Source: Pelosinus sp. UFO1 (lineage in GTDB: Bacteria; Bacillota; Negativicutes; DSM-13327). Taken from it: a DNA stretch of 64,000 bases. The position numbers were made by a program, and so were the translations under genes. This document shows, piece after piece, positions 1-9,167 of the stretch. Numbering within the stretch: the first letter of the stretch is position 1; every line of letters starts with the position of its first letter. The notes under the pieces are model-generated. The model was not told the origin of the DNA. It searched no databases and saw only the letters and a list, made by a program, of their open reading frames with translations. The stretch spans positions 3,898,001 through 3,962,000 of the forward strand of contig NZ_CP008852.1 of NCBI RefSeq assembly GCF_000725345.1, read 5' to 3'.

Positions 1-173
1 TCAGCTAAGTAACTTACGGCGATAACAAATTCTTCTACCCCACAGGAGATTAGATGAAGTAATACCCATTCCATTAACGGTTTTCCCTGTAAAGGAATCA
101 TAGGTTTCGGTATATAATCTGTAATCGGTCGTAGCCTAGTTCCCTTGCCTGCAGCTAAAATTAAGGCCTTCAC
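1..173 (-). CDS. sugar nucleotidyltransferase, N-terminal part (runs off left edge)
   Basis: Only the first 57 codons are in the window. The GTG start at 173 overlaps the TGA stop of the upstream glycosyltransferase (GTGA), with an AGAGAGGTGG ribosome site just before it. The translation opens with VKALILAAGKGTRLRPITD followed by YIPKPMIPLQGKPL. This is the nucleotide-binding signature of the NTP_transferase family (glucose-1-phosphate thymidylyl/uridylyl- and mannose-1-phosphate guanylyltransferases). Such enzymes join a sugar 1-phosphate to an NTP. The direct coupling to a glycosyltransferase and a PfkB kinase suggests a small sugar-activation and transfer operon. The nucleotide and sugar cannot be told from this fragment. 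Confidence 0.85.
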   Translation of the reverse strand, partial: MKALILAAGKGTRLRPITDYIPKPMIPLQGKPLMEWVLLHLISCGVEEFVIAVSYLA

Positions 174-1372
174 GATTTCACCACCTCTCTCTTAGGAATT
201 AAATCTTCAATCATGGATGCTGCTGCCCCTGCTCCTCCATAAACCCTGCATAAATCTCTAAGATTTTCAGCCTTCGCTTGATAAGTAGGGCTGGATAAGA
301 TTTTTTCTATGGCTTGTGCCAAGATAACAGGAGTTAAAGTAGCCTTCTCTAAAACAATTCCAGCTCCATGCTTAGATAACACAGCACCATTATCTTCTTG
401 CTCTCCCATGGAAGGAATGACGACGGCTGGTTTACCACAGGCAAGACAATTCATAAGGGTAGAAGATCCACCGTGAAAAACCGTCACATCACTAGCTCGT
501 ATCATTTCAGTTCCTGGTACAAAATTAAAAATAGAAACGTGAGCGGGTGGATTATACGATGAAAACTCCTCCGATGAAAGCCCTAAACCGGTAGAAATCA
601 CAGCTTTTACAGTTGGCATCAATTGAAAGGTTTCTAACACTAGCTTTAAAAATTCCTCACCAATGAGTTTCGAGCCACCACCAATGGTCACATATACCAT
701 TTTAGAATGACTTTCACCAATATGCTTCCTCTTCAGTTCCTCTTGCCCTGGTAACTGTTCAGGATCTTCTAGTAATAGCGGTCCTGTATAACGAACCTTC
801 TCTTTTATAATGGATGTCCACTCTGTACCTTTTGCCAACTCTGCTTCTACACCTAATTCTGGTATGCCCTCAAGTAAAATGAGATCAGCTGCCTCTAATA
901 CTTCACGAAAAACTACCGTTATACTAGAATTATCGCTTACACCTTTTGAAAACATAGCAAGAGTTTTTTCTCCATGGGGCTGCAAGCAGGTTAATACAGA
1001 AGGAATACCAAGTATTTGCGCTGCTTGCACTCCTGTGATGGTCCCGCAGAGCATGATATCTGGGCTTTCCGTCTTACCGACTTCAACCTCCTTTGTTTTT
1101 ATCTTATCTATTACTTCCTTAATTTTTTTCATTTTTTCTTCTTGATTGGTTTTGCCCTCTCTGAATTCATCCGTAAAAGCTTCTATCTGAGGCATATCTT
1201 TAAACTCAATGACCTCTAAACCATAACCACGAATCACCGAAATTAACTTATCACCTGCCAAGAATTTAATGTCGTGACCCCGGTGTTGAAGTTCCTTGGC
1301 GATTGCTACCACTCGCATGGTTTGTCCCATTATCGTACCAGTGCCCATCTGGGTGGAACACAAAACTTTCAT
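170..1372 (-). CDS. GT1/MGT-type glycosyltransferase
   Basis: 400 residues with a GT-B fold layout. An N-terminal Rossmann half begins MKVLCSTQMGTGTIMGQTMR, and the C-terminal donor-binding half carries VFHGGSSTLMNCLACGKPAV near residues 298-317. The HGG motif and the nearby acidic/asparagine cluster (GEQEDNGAVL) are typical of UDP-glycosyltransferases related to macrolide glycosyltransferases and YjiC. There is no signal peptide or membrane segment, so it is probably cytoplasmic, acting on a lipid or small hydrophobic acceptor. The start has a strong site (AAGGAGGG, 8 nt before ATG) and lies 107 bp inside the upstream kinase gene. The stop overlaps the downstream nucleotidyltransferase start. 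Donor and acceptor are unknown. Confidence 0.85.
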   Translation of the reverse strand: MKVLCSTQMGTGTIMGQTMRVVAIAKELQHRGHDIKFLAGDKLISVIRGYGLEVIEFKDMPQIEAFTDEFREGKTNQEEKMKKIKEVIDKIKTKEVEVGKTESPDIMLCGTITGVQAAQILGIPSVLTCLQPHGEKTLAMFSKGVSDNSSITVVFREVLEAADLILLEGIPELGVEAELAKGTEWTSIIKEKVRYTGPLLLEDPEQLPGQEELKRKHIGESHSKMVYVTIGGGSKLIGEEFLKLVLETFQLMPTVKAVISTGLGLSSEEFSSYNPPAHVSIFNFVPGTEMIRASDVTVFHGGSSTLMNCLACGKPAVVIPSMGEQEDNGAVLSKHGAGIVLEKATLTPVILAQAIEKILSSPTYQAKAENLRDLCRVYGGAGAAASMIEDLIPKREVVKS

Positions 1373-2384
1373 CTTCAGTACCCTCCTTACTCTCGTGAAT
1401 CATAACTTGACTTTTGGAAAGAAAATCATCTAGTAAATTATGAAGATAGTCTCGATAGTGCTGATGGACAATGCCTCTTACCTCAGGTTGAGAGGGAAAT
1501 CCATTCAAACCTTGAAACGAAGCCTTTAGTGAACCAAAGGTATTCCCCAGTATGACCCCTAATAGGGGATTTTTAATTTTTGCATAGGAATATACAAAAC
1601 CTGCAGATGCGGAGTCACCGCAGCCAGTTGTATCGACTACTGGACCAAAATCTCTAACCACAGGTACATTTGCCCATAAGATACGCTCATCCCTTTTCCA
1701 AGCAACAAGAGAAGATTGATCCCCAAAGGTGATCCAACAGGCAGTTAGTCCCTCTTTCACTACGCTAGTAGCATACTCCACATATTCCTTGTAATGACCC
1801 ATTTCATGGCCGGCAACCCATTGGGCTTCTTTGGCATTCATCTTCAGAATATCGATACACCCTAACCATTCCTTTGGGTTTTCCCAATATTTATTAAATC
1901 GTTTCCCTTCTTTAGTAACGCCTGTTACTAAACCATGAACATCAAGAAAAATGGTACCATGGGAAACACGCCGCCATTCTTTAGCACAAGCTAAGGGTAT
2001 ATCTGTTTCATTTAAAGGCATGAGCAAAATACACTGACAATCAGCAAGTAGCTTTACTTCCTTGAGAGCAATCGGGGACATTGATCGAATCTGCTGACTT
2101 ACCCGCTCCTGTGAATTTATATAAGTTAATTGAATTTCGGTGCCTTCTTTTCTTCCGACATGCATGTGTGACAATATGATATTAGGATCATTTAGTAATG
2201 CATAAATACTAGGTGCATCAGCCAAAGAGATATGAGATAAACAGACAACCTCATCCTTTGTACCTTCGAAAAGTTTAGCTAAGGCTAATACACTATAAGC
2301 CACAGCACCATATTTCTCAACCTTATCTCCTGTTGGTAAGGTCACATGGTCTTTTGAAATGGGTCCAACAATACCAACCTTCAT
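1266..2384 (-). CDS. PfkB-family carbohydrate kinase with out-of-frame C-terminal tail
   Basis: 372 residues. The N-terminus (MKVGIVGPISKDHVT) and the signature DTTGCGDSASAGF at residues 251-263, with catalytic Asp257, identify a PfkB/ribokinase-type sugar or nucleoside kinase. Family members usually end soon after the helix around residue 330. Here the last 35 codons overlap the start of the downstream glycosyltransferase in another frame and give a low-complexity tail rich in G, S, H and N. That tail looks like read-through into the neighbour after loss of an earlier stop. The gene leads a three-gene operon (kinase, glycosyltransferase, nucleotidyltransferase). The substrate is unknown. Confidence 0.85.
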   Translation of the reverse strand: MKVGIVGPISKDHVTLPTGDKVEKYGAVAYSVLALAKLFEGTKDEVVCLSHISLADAPSIYALLNDPNIILSHMHVGRKEGTEIQLTYINSQERVSQQIRSMSPIALKEVKLLADCQCILLMPLNETDIPLACAKEWRRVSHGTIFLDVHGLVTGVTKEGKRFNKYWENPKEWLGCIDILKMNAKEAQWVAGHEMGHYKEYVEYATSVVKEGLTACWITFGDQSSLVAWKRDERILWANVPVVRDFGPVVDTTGCGDSASAGFVYSYAKIKNPLLGVILGNTFGSLKASFQGLNGFPSQPEVRGIVHQHYRDYLHNLLDDFLSKSQVMIHESKEGTEDESFVFHPDGHWYDNGTNHASGSNRQGTSTPGSRH

Positions 2385-2550
2385 CGCTTTACCTCCCTCC
2401 TAGGCATATCGTTCCTCTATTTTTTATTTCAATGAAAACTTAACAATCTACACTCTATATGTAGTGTGACCCATAATAGTATCTACTATGACCATAAAAA
2501 AAGAGTTAGCACTAATGAAGGCTAGCAAAATCATCCAGCAATAATAACAA

Positions 2551-2586
2551 AAGAGGCAGCTCCCATCAAGAGAGCTGCCTTTTTTG
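2551..2586 (-). terminator. bidirectional hairpin terminator after the MacB-like permease
   Basis: AGGCAGCTC pairs with GAGCTGCCT across a 9-nt loop. It is followed by T-runs on both strands, and it lies directly after the permease stop on the minus strand. Confidence 0.8.
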
Positions 2587-3798
2587 TTATTCATATCGTA
2601 ATGCTTCAATTGGATCTAACAATGCAGCTTTGCGGGCCGGATATATCCCGAAAAACAAGCCGATCATAACCGAGAATCCAAAGGCTGCTACAATTGCAAT
2701 GGATGAAATGATTGTTTTCCAACCAGCTACTGATGATACGGCATAAGAGGAGGCTATGCCTAGCCCAATCCCTAGTACACCACCAGCCACACTAATTACC
2801 ACTGCTTCTATCAGAAATTGCAATAAAATATTGTGATATCTAGCCCCTAAGGCCTTTCGGATACCAATTTCTCTAGTTCGCTCAGTAACCGATACTAGCA
2901 TAATATTCATGATACCAATACCACCGACCAAAAGAGATAACCCAGCAACAACCCCTAATAATAAGGTAATCATACTTGTTGTTGCATCCGCTGTGGCCAT
3001 TACAGCAACCATATTACGCACCGTAAAATCATCTGGTGTAGTAGGTGCTAATTTATGGCGTGCCCGCAGGAGAGTCGCAACATCTTCTTGGGCCTGATTA
3101 ATCACATCCGTACCCGAAGCTTGTATATTAATGCTTTGGACATATGTTATCCCCATCAAACGTTCCTGAGCTGTCTTTAAAGGAATGATAATCGTATCAT
3201 CTTGATTTCCACCAACAGACTCGCCTTTGGCTTCTAATACACCAATTACTTGAAATGGTGCATTGTTAATCCGAATGGTTTGTCCTATGGGAGTTCCACC
3301 GTTAAATAGATTCTCCGCCACTGTTTTTCCCAGCACGGCTACCCGTGCCCTAGTTTCAACATCCTGATTGGTAAAAAAGGTACCTTCTTCCATAGTATAA
3401 CTACGTACTCCAAGGATATCGGGTGTTGTTCCCTGAACGCTTGTCGTCCAGTTTTGGTTACCGAATACCACTTGATAAGAGCGACTTACTGCAGGTGCAA
3501 CTAGATTGACACCTCCAATTTCCTGGGCAATGGCTACAGCATCCTTCTCATTTAGGGTAATGCCTGACCCAGCGGCTTGGCGAGAACCTCCAGAAGAAGC
3601 GGCTCCAGGGGTCACGACAAGTAGATTACTGCCTAATCCAGCAATAGAACTTTCTACTTTATCCCGGACGCCCATACCAATAGACACCATAGCAATTACT
3701 GCACCAACGCCAATAATAATTCCTAGCATGGTAAGCATTGCCCTTAATTTATTCGCTTTAAGCCCTGCGAAGGCAATTAGAATACTTTCGCTGAACAT
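2587..3798 (-). CDS. MacB-like ABC transporter permease
   Basis: 403 residues of the MacB/FtsX type. There is one N-terminal membrane helix after residue 15, where the conserved KLRAMLTMLGIIIGVGAVI segment stands. A large extracytoplasmic MacB_PCD domain follows (about residues 45-270), then three C-terminal helices ending in the family motif RTREIGIRKALGA and the PARKAALLDPIEALRYE end. Unlike E. coli MacB the ATPase is a separate gene, 4 bp upstream. Together with the adaptor and the TolC-like protein this forms a tripartite exporter of peptides, lipids or drugs through a diderm envelope. The substrate cannot be read from sequence. Confidence 0.93.
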   Translation of the reverse strand: MFSESILIAFAGLKANKLRAMLTMLGIIIGVGAVIAMVSIGMGVRDKVESSIAGLGSNLLVVTPGAASSGGSRQAAGSGITLNEKDAVAIAQEIGGVNLVAPAVSRSYQVVFGNQNWTTSVQGTTPDILGVRSYTMEEGTFFTNQDVETRARVAVLGKTVAENLFNGGTPIGQTIRINNAPFQVIGVLEAKGESVGGNQDDTIIIPLKTAQERLMGITYVQSINIQASGTDVINQAQEDVATLLRARHKLAPTTPDDFTVRNMVAVMATADATTSMITLLLGVVAGLSLLVGGIGIMNIMLVSVTERTREIGIRKALGARYHNILLQFLIEAVVISVAGGVLGIGLGIASSYAVSSVAGWKTIISSIAIVAAFGFSVMIGLFFGIYPARKAALLDPIEALRYE

Positions 3799-3802
3799 AG
3801 AC

Positions 3803-4486
3803 TCACCTCACTTTCCATTCGTCTCGCTCAATAAGTCCGTCCCGGACATGTACAACTCGTCCGGCATAATCAGCGATTTCAGGTTCATGAGTAACCAAAA
3901 TAATGGTCCGGCCATGGGAATTGAGTTCGGAGAAAATCGCCATAACTTCGTCGCCTGATTTCGTATCAAGATTACCTGTCGGTTCATCGGCCATGATAAT
4001 GGTTGGATCATTTACTAGTGCCCGCGCAATGGCAACCCGTTGCCGCTGCCCACCAGAAAGTTCATTTGGTTGATGATTCATCCGTTCTTCTAGCCCAACC
4101 ATTGTTAATACTTCTCTTGCTCGCGCTAGACGAACTTTTTTTTCTACCCCAGCATACACCATAGGTAGTGCCACATTTTCTAACGTAGACATTCTTGGTA
4201 ACAAATTAAAGCTTTGAAAAACAAATCCTATTTTTTTATTCCTTGTAATCGCCAGTTGGTCATCGTTCAGGGTAGCTACCTCTTGACCATCTAGCATATA
4301 AGAGCCGCTGTTTGGCCGATCAAGGCAGCCTAATATATTCATCAACGTAGATTTACCCGAACCGGAAGGTCCCATAATAGCGGTAAATTCACCTGGGCTG
4401 ATACTCAGTGTTAGTCCCGCAAGGGCATGCACGGTTTCGCCACCTAGCTTGTACACTTTTGTGACTTCAGATAGTAAAATTGACAA
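3803..4486 (-). CDS. ABC transporter ATP-binding protein (MacB/LolD type)
   Basis: 227 residues, the normal length for a LolD/MacB-type ATPase. The Walker A motif GPSGSGKST is at 39-47, the Q-loop at about 91, the signature LSGGQRQR at 143-150 and the Walker B IIMADEP at 163-169, followed by the D-loop GNLD. The switch histidine is in [13 protein letters not shown]. The gene sits 4 bp before the permease and 14 bp after the adaptor, so the three are surely co-expressed. It powers the MacB-like permease at the cytoplasmic face. Confidence 0.95.
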   Translation of the reverse strand: MSILLSEVTKVYKLGGETVHALAGLTLSISPGEFTAIMGPSGSGKSTLMNILGCLDRPNSGSYMLDGQEVATLNDDQLAITRNKKIGFVFQSFNLLPRMSTLENVALPMVYAGVEKKVRLARAREVLTMVGLEERMNHQPNELSGGQRQRVAIARALVNDPTIIMADEPTGNLDTKSGDEVMAIFSELNSHGRTIILVTHEPEIADYAGRVVHVRDGLIERDEWKVR

Positions 4487-4500
4487 CCTAACCCTCTCCT

Positions 4501-5595
4501 TTACATCCCTCGTGGGCCACCAGGAATTATACCACCGCCGCCCTTGGTATTATTTGTTGATTGCGTTTTAGCAGAACTGGCTAACACTTGATCACCTTCT
4601 GCTAGTCCGCTCAATATTTCGACTTTAGAATCACTAGCGATTCCAGTTGTAACTGGTGTATTTTGTGTTTTGCCATTTTTTACAACCACCACGTACTGTT
4701 CACCGTTATTTGATTTAACAGCAGCCAACGGTACGACTAATGCATTATTACTGTCTGCCACATGAATCGAAACTCTAGCCGTCATGGTAGGTTTCAATAA
4801 ATTTTCTGCAGCATCCACATCAACTAACACTTTATAATAAACTACATTGGATACGACCGTAGCTTTTTGGGAAACGTTTGCCACAACGCCACTGAAAGTT
4901 TTCGTTGGATATGCATCTACTGTAAACGTCACTTTTTGACCGACTTGCATTTTTCCAATGTCCGACTCATCAACTTGTGCTTCAATTTGCATTTTGGACA
5001 TGTCAGCGATTGTCAGCAGGACCATTGGTGTGGATACACCTGGCGCTACTGCTTGACCAGCTGGCGTTGGCTTACCAATAACCCGCCCATTGATAGGAGA
5101 ACGAATCACCGTGTCATTTAATTGAGAGATTGCATCATCATAGGAAGCTTGGGCTACGCTATAATCACTACGGCTCGTATCAAGCTGCTGCGCTGTTACT
5201 GCTCCAGCTGCTTCTAAACGCTGAGTACGCTCATAAATACTGGCAGCATTGGCTAACCTAGCCTTTGCTTGGTTTACAAGTGCCTGCAGATGGGTATCGT
5301 CTAGTACTAACAGTACTTGTCCCACTGTAACTTGGTCGTTTTCCTTCACCTTTACTTCTTCAATCAAACCAGAAATTTTAGAACTTACATCAACCAGGTT
5401 AACAGGCGAAATCGTACCTGTAGCAGAAACCATGGAAACAACATTACCGCGCTCAACTTGTACTGTCGGCCCTACTGTAGCCGGCACCGTTTTCCCTTTA
5501 TATAAATACATTGCAACTCCAGCTACTATCAATAGAATCACTAGAGTAATGATCCATATTTTATAACGTACTATTTTTCCCCATACTAAGGACAT
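4501..5595 (-). CDS. periplasmic adaptor of the MacAB-like exporter (MacA/HlyD family)
   Basis: The start is taken as the ATG at 5595, because GGAGG lies 7 nt upstream of it. A longer frame reaches 5628 but would overlap the TolC-like gene and lacks a ribosome site. The protein has an N-terminal membrane anchor (residues 7-30 or so) and a barrel-sandwich half-motif (VSSKISGLIEEVKVKENDQV). A coiled-coil hairpin follows (about 85-150 from this start), with the matching lipoyl half (SPINGRVIGKPTPAGQAVAP), a beta-barrel and a membrane-proximal domain. The C-terminus is glycine-rich. It bridges the MacB-like inner-membrane complex to the TolC-like tunnel. Confidence 0.92.
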   Translation of the reverse strand: MSLVWGKIVRYKIWIITLVILLIVAGVAMYLYKGKTVPATVGPTVQVERGNVVSMVSATGTISPVNLVDVSSKISGLIEEVKVKENDQVTVGQVLLVLDDTHLQALVNQAKARLANAASIYERTQRLEAAGAVTAQQLDTSRSDYSVAQASYDDAISQLNDTVIRSPINGRVIGKPTPAGQAVAPGVSTPMVLLTIADMSKMQIEAQVDESDIGKMQVGQKVTFTVDAYPTKTFSGVVANVSQKATVVSNVVYYKVLVDVDAAENLLKPTMTARVSIHVADSNNALVVPLAAVKSNNGEQYVVVVKNGKTQNTPVTTGIASDSKVEILSGLAEGDQVLASSAKTQSTNNTKGGGGIIPGGPRGM

Positions 5596-5617
5596 ACCTT
5601 TACCTCCTGCTGCTCTA

Positions 5618-6898
5618 TTATTCCACACCGATACCTACAGCTTTTTCTAGCTTGGCTTTATTCACATTGTAGTCATATAATGCTTGAATTGAATTGGTAT
5701 CAGCTTGCGTTAGAGACATCTGAGCATCAATAACATCCAAGTTTGTTCCTACACCCGCATAGTATTTTGCTTGAGAAGCTTTTAGATCTTCTGTTGCTTT
5801 ACCTACTGCCACTTTTGAAGTTTCTATACGAGCTTCTGCTTCCTTCATGCTAGAATAGGCTTGACGAACCTCCAACTCCACTCCCGTACGAGTTTGGCGA
5901 TCCCCTTCGTTAACCTTATCCATTGCGGCTTTAGCCTGTTTGATTTTAGAATTGGTAACTCCAGCATCAAATACATTCCAGCTTGCCGAAACCCCAACAG
6001 ACCAATTGCTTTTGTCTCCTGGGAAATCAGAGCCACTCCAGCCTTGCGTCCCGTTAACAGCTACTGTTGGCATTTTTCCACTATCAGCAACTTTCATGCC
6101 TGCTTTGGCAGCATTTATTGTATCTTGGGATTGTATAATTTCAGGTCTCTTTTGCAATGCCATCTGAATACTATCTTCTAGAGACGTTTCGTATTGAACA
6201 TAAGCGAGATCATCTTTCATCGTGTTTTGGCTATCGAGTGGCATACCGATTATATTGTTAAAACTTGCTACAGATACATCATAGGCATTCTGTGCTTTGG
6301 TTAAGTTCTGTTGCGCATTCGCCAGCTCTACTTCGGAACGCAGCACATCGGATTTCGCAATGGTTCCAACCTCATATTGGGCTTTCACATTTTTTAAATG
6401 CTCTGTCAGGCTGTTAACTGTTTCTTGATTTACTTTTATTAAATTATTATTTTGCAACACACTAAAATAAGCTGTTGTTGTATCTAACCTTACCTGTTCC
6501 TTTACCTTCTCTACACCAACACTGGCTATGTTGGCATTGGATTTTGCTTGATCAACTAATCCTTCCACTCTTCCTCCCGTATATAAAGGCCAGTTTACCT
6601 TGAGTGACGTATTAAAACTATCATTGGATGCTGCTCCCTCTGCACCAGAACGGTTGCCGCTACTGCCTAAAGATACGGTTGGCATATTCCCACCTTCTGT
6701 CTCTTTTATGCCCCAGAAGGCTTTATCCTTATCAGCAAGGGCCATCTTAATTGAAGGGTTATTTTGTAATGCCAACGTAATGCTTTCATCTAATGATAAT
6801 TCTGACGTAGCAGCGAAGGATATTGCTGTATTTAACACCAGCAATCCAGTTGCTAGTAAGGAAACAACAGGCTTTACTCGGATTTTCTTTTGTAACAT
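5618..6898 (-). CDS. TolC-family outer-membrane efflux protein
   Basis: 426 residues with a signal peptide ending around SFAATSELS. Two OEP repeats follow (about residues 33-215 and 230-420), each dominated by long alpha-helical stretches such as EVELANAQQNLTKAQNAYDV and KAAMDKVNEGDRQTRTGVEL. In TolC homologues these form a trimeric barrel and periplasmic tunnel. The presence of an outer-membrane factor in an otherwise Firmicute-like gene set is the best single indicator here of a diderm Negativicute. It heads the exporter operon, 22 bp before the adaptor. Confidence 0.93.
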   Translation of the reverse strand: MLQKKIRVKPVVSLLATGLLVLNTAISFAATSELSLDESITLALQNNPSIKMALADKDKAFWGIKETEGGNMPTVSLGSSGNRSGAEGAASNDSFNTSLKVNWPLYTGGRVEGLVDQAKSNANIASVGVEKVKEQVRLDTTTAYFSVLQNNNLIKVNQETVNSLTEHLKNVKAQYEVGTIAKSDVLRSEVELANAQQNLTKAQNAYDVSVASFNNIIGMPLDSQNTMKDDLAYVQYETSLEDSIQMALQKRPEIIQSQDTINAAKAGMKVADSGKMPTVAVNGTQGWSGSDFPGDKSNWSVGVSASWNVFDAGVTNSKIKQAKAAMDKVNEGDRQTRTGVELEVRQAYSSMKEAEARIETSKVAVGKATEDLKASQAKYYAGVGTNLDVIDAQMSLTQADTNSIQALYDYNVNKAKLEKAVGIGVE

Positions 6899-7051
6899 GT
6901 AATGAATCCTCCTTAATTTTTTGCCTATACAATAGTCCTAACTATTGATTTCATTCTACGTTCTTTTTTTTTGATTTTCTTTAGATTCCAAATGGTAAGT
7001 ACTGTATGATATCAGTATTCATCCCAAAATAAGTGCTTGTATATAACGAAA

Positions 7052-7078
7052 GAAAGGCACCTTTTGAAGGTGCCTTTC
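7052..7078 (-). terminator. hairpin terminator of the two-component operon
   Basis: GAAAGGCACCTT pairs with AAGGTGCCTTTC across a 3-nt loop, directly after the histidine kinase stop. It separates that operon from the efflux operon downstream. Confidence 0.8.
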
Positions 7079-7083
7079 CATTC

Positions 7084-8352
7084 TTATAACTTTTCTATTG
7101 GTAATGAAACATAAACTTCTGTACCTATTCCACTTTCACTTTTTATCCAAATTTTCCCGTTGTGTTTTTCCACAATCCATTGGGCGATAGCTAATCCTAA
7201 TCCAACCCCTCCTTTTTCTCGAGTACGAACTTTATCAGCACGAAAAAAGCGATTAAAAACATAGGGTAAATCTTTTGGCTCAATTCCAATCCCTGTATCG
7301 ATCACTTTGATCAAAACCTGACTCGATTGCTTGCGGCAACTAATACTGATACAACCAAACTCGGAGGTGTATTTAATCGCATTATCCATTAGAATAACAA
7401 AAAGTTGCTGCAGACGTTCTTTATCAGCTACTAAAGATATCACTTCACTACATTCAACCTTTAACTCAATGCCTTGCATTTGTACTAATGGCTCAAACTG
7501 CTCCACAACATTTTGTATTACTTCATTTAAAATAACAGGTCCGGCTTGAATCTCTATTTCATCAGCATCAGCCCTAGCTAAGGTAAGCAGGGTGGAAACC
7601 AGCTTACTCATGCGTATCGTTTCGCGAATGACATTTCTGATACGAATTGTTTCTAGTTCAATTGTGTGCTTCGGGTAACGTAACAATAGCTCTGCATTGC
7701 TTTTGATTACGGTGAGAGGAGTACGTAGTTCATGAGATGCATCTGCCACAAATTGATATTGCTTTTCCCAAGCAGCCTGAATTGGTATTAAAGCCCGGCG
7801 GGCTAAAAAATATCCTGCTAATATAATTGCAGTCATGCCAATAATCTGCCCCGTTACAATGACTAATAAAAAACGGTGTAACATAGTTACCTCAAAGTCA
7901 ACAATACTAACACCTAGCAATTCTTTAATTCGATATTCCTTTGCCTCTTTTACCAAAATATTATCCTGATAAGAATAGGGAAAGGTTCGCAGTCGATAGG
8001 CGTGATCTTGTATTTTCTTTGTTTGCCATTCACCTCCTCCATCTGCTAGAGAAGTAAGAATCTCCGGGGAAATTCCTTCAATCGGAAAGGGATATGGATT
8101 TATAACATTCCCTTCTATATCCAGTAAAAAAATTAGAATACGGGAGTCAAACAATGGAGTTTGCGCTGCCCCTAGCCTTGGACGTCCATTTACAAGACGA
8201 AAAGCCTCCACCTTTTCTTCCATTGACTCATCAATATCATCAAATAACTGTCGTGCTATATATCCATAGAGCATTCCACCAAAAACAATGAATATTAATA
8301 AAAATACTATGGAATTTAAAACAGTCAATTTTCGCAGAGTTTTTTGAAACAT
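7084..8352 (-). CDS. two-component sensor histidine kinase
   Basis: 422 residues. Membrane helices at about 10-31 and 158-184 enclose a periplasmic sensor of roughly 125 residues. The HisKA box FVADASHELRTPLTV holds the phospho-acceptor His207. The HATPase_c domain has the N box (NAIKYTSEFG), G1 (DTGIGIEPKDLPYVF), F (FNRFFRADK) and G2 (GVGLGLAIAQWI). A clear HAMP linker is not visible between the second helix and HisKA; the stretch is only about 15 residues. It follows its response regulator by 2 bp. It lies just upstream of the MacAB-TolC operon on the same strand, so it may control the exporter. Confidence 0.93.
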   Translation of the reverse strand: MFQKTLRKLTVLNSIVFLLIFIVFGGMLYGYIARQLFDDIDESMEEKVEAFRLVNGRPRLGAAQTPLFDSRILIFLLDIEGNVINPYPFPIEGISPEILTSLADGGGEWQTKKIQDHAYRLRTFPYSYQDNILVKEAKEYRIKELLGVSIVDFEVTMLHRFLLVIVTGQIIGMTAIILAGYFLARRALIPIQAAWEKQYQFVADASHELRTPLTVIKSNAELLLRYPKHTIELETIRIRNVIRETIRMSKLVSTLLTLARADADEIEIQAGPVILNEVIQNVVEQFEPLVQMQGIELKVECSEVISLVADKERLQQLFVILMDNAIKYTSEFGCISISCRKQSSQVLIKVIDTGIGIEPKDLPYVFNRFFRADKVRTREKGGVGLGLAIAQWIVEKHNGKIWIKSESGIGTEVYVSLPIEKL

Positions 8353-8354
8353 AC

Positions 8355-9029
8355 TTATTTCTCCCTCATCATAAAACCCGCTCCCCGAATTGTCTGAATT
8401 AAATTTTCCCCTCCATGAGATGCCATTTTTTTGCGAAGATAGTGAATATATAAGTCAACAATCCCAATGGTAGTTTCCGACTCAAATCCCCATATACGAT
8501 CAAAGATTTGCTCCCTTGTTAAAATATGTCCTTGGTTCAATATAAGATATTCCAATAGTTCATACTCTTTACTGGTTAATTGCAAAGCCTGCTTTCCTAG
8601 AAAGCCGTCTTTTAGTTTAGGATTTATCGAAACATCGCCATAACCTATCTCCCCTTCCTTGCTTCCCATCCCTGTCCGTCTTAATAGAGCATGAATTCTT
8701 GCTAATAATTCTGGAATGGCAAAGGGTTTTATCAAATAATCATCGGCACCGCTATTTAAACCAACTACTCGATCTTGCACACTATCTTTGGCTGTAAATA
8801 ATAAAATAGGTACAGCATTGCCTTGTGAACGTAAATTTTTCACAATTTCTAATCCATTTATCTCAGGCAGCATAATATCAAGTAGTAGCAGATCATAGAC
8901 ACCTTGTAACGCTAAATACAATCCTTCTTCACCGCTGCCTGTTTCATCGACCAGATACTTCTCTTCTTTAAGAACGTCAACAACTACCTCTCTGAGCATC
9001 TGATCATCTTCCACAACTAAAATTCTCAC
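8355..9029 (-). CDS. OmpR/PhoB-family response regulator
   Basis: Receiver domain with the acidic pair VVEDD, phospho-acceptor Asp at about residue 51 (LLLLDIMLPEINGLEIV) and the conserved Lys in LIKPFAIPELLAR. It is followed by a winged-helix DNA-binding domain (LTSKEYELLEYLILNQG ... IQTIRGAGFMM). The start is uncertain. GGGGAGG lies only 2 nt before ATG (9032) but 5 nt before the next codon, GTG at 9029, which fits better. A frame to 9089 exists but has no support. It is the partner of the adjacent kinase. Confidence 0.93.
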   Translation of the reverse strand: MRILVVEDDQMLREVVVDVLKEEKYLVDETGSGEEGLYLALQGVYDLLLLDIMLPEINGLEIVKNLRSQGNAVPILLFTAKDSVQDRVVGLNSGADDYLIKPFAIPELLARIHALLRRTGMGSKEGEIGYGDVSINPKLKDGFLGKQALQLTSKEYELLEYLILNQGHILTREQIFDRIWGFESETTIGIVDLYIHYLRKKMASHGGENLIQTIRGAGFMMREK

Positions 9030-9118
9030 CATGACCTCCCCAATACAACATTCATTACCATTTACAGATAGTTTATCCAAGTAGAGCATCGCCTATAAAA
9101 AAAATTTTGCTATAAAGA

Positions 9119-9156
9119 ATGCCGCTAGCACGTCTTATTTGACGTACTAGCGGCAT
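9119..9156 (-). terminator. hairpin terminator after the SGNH hydrolase
   Basis: ATGCCGCTAG-type arms (9119-9134 and 9141-9156) form a long stem just after the hydrolase stop and before the regulator gene. Confidence 0.7.
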
Positions 9157-9167
9157 CAATGTGTATA

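Noticed and set aside
3506-3958. 150-residue plus-strand frame opposite the MacB permease and ATPase
   Set aside because: Antisense shadow crossing two real genes.
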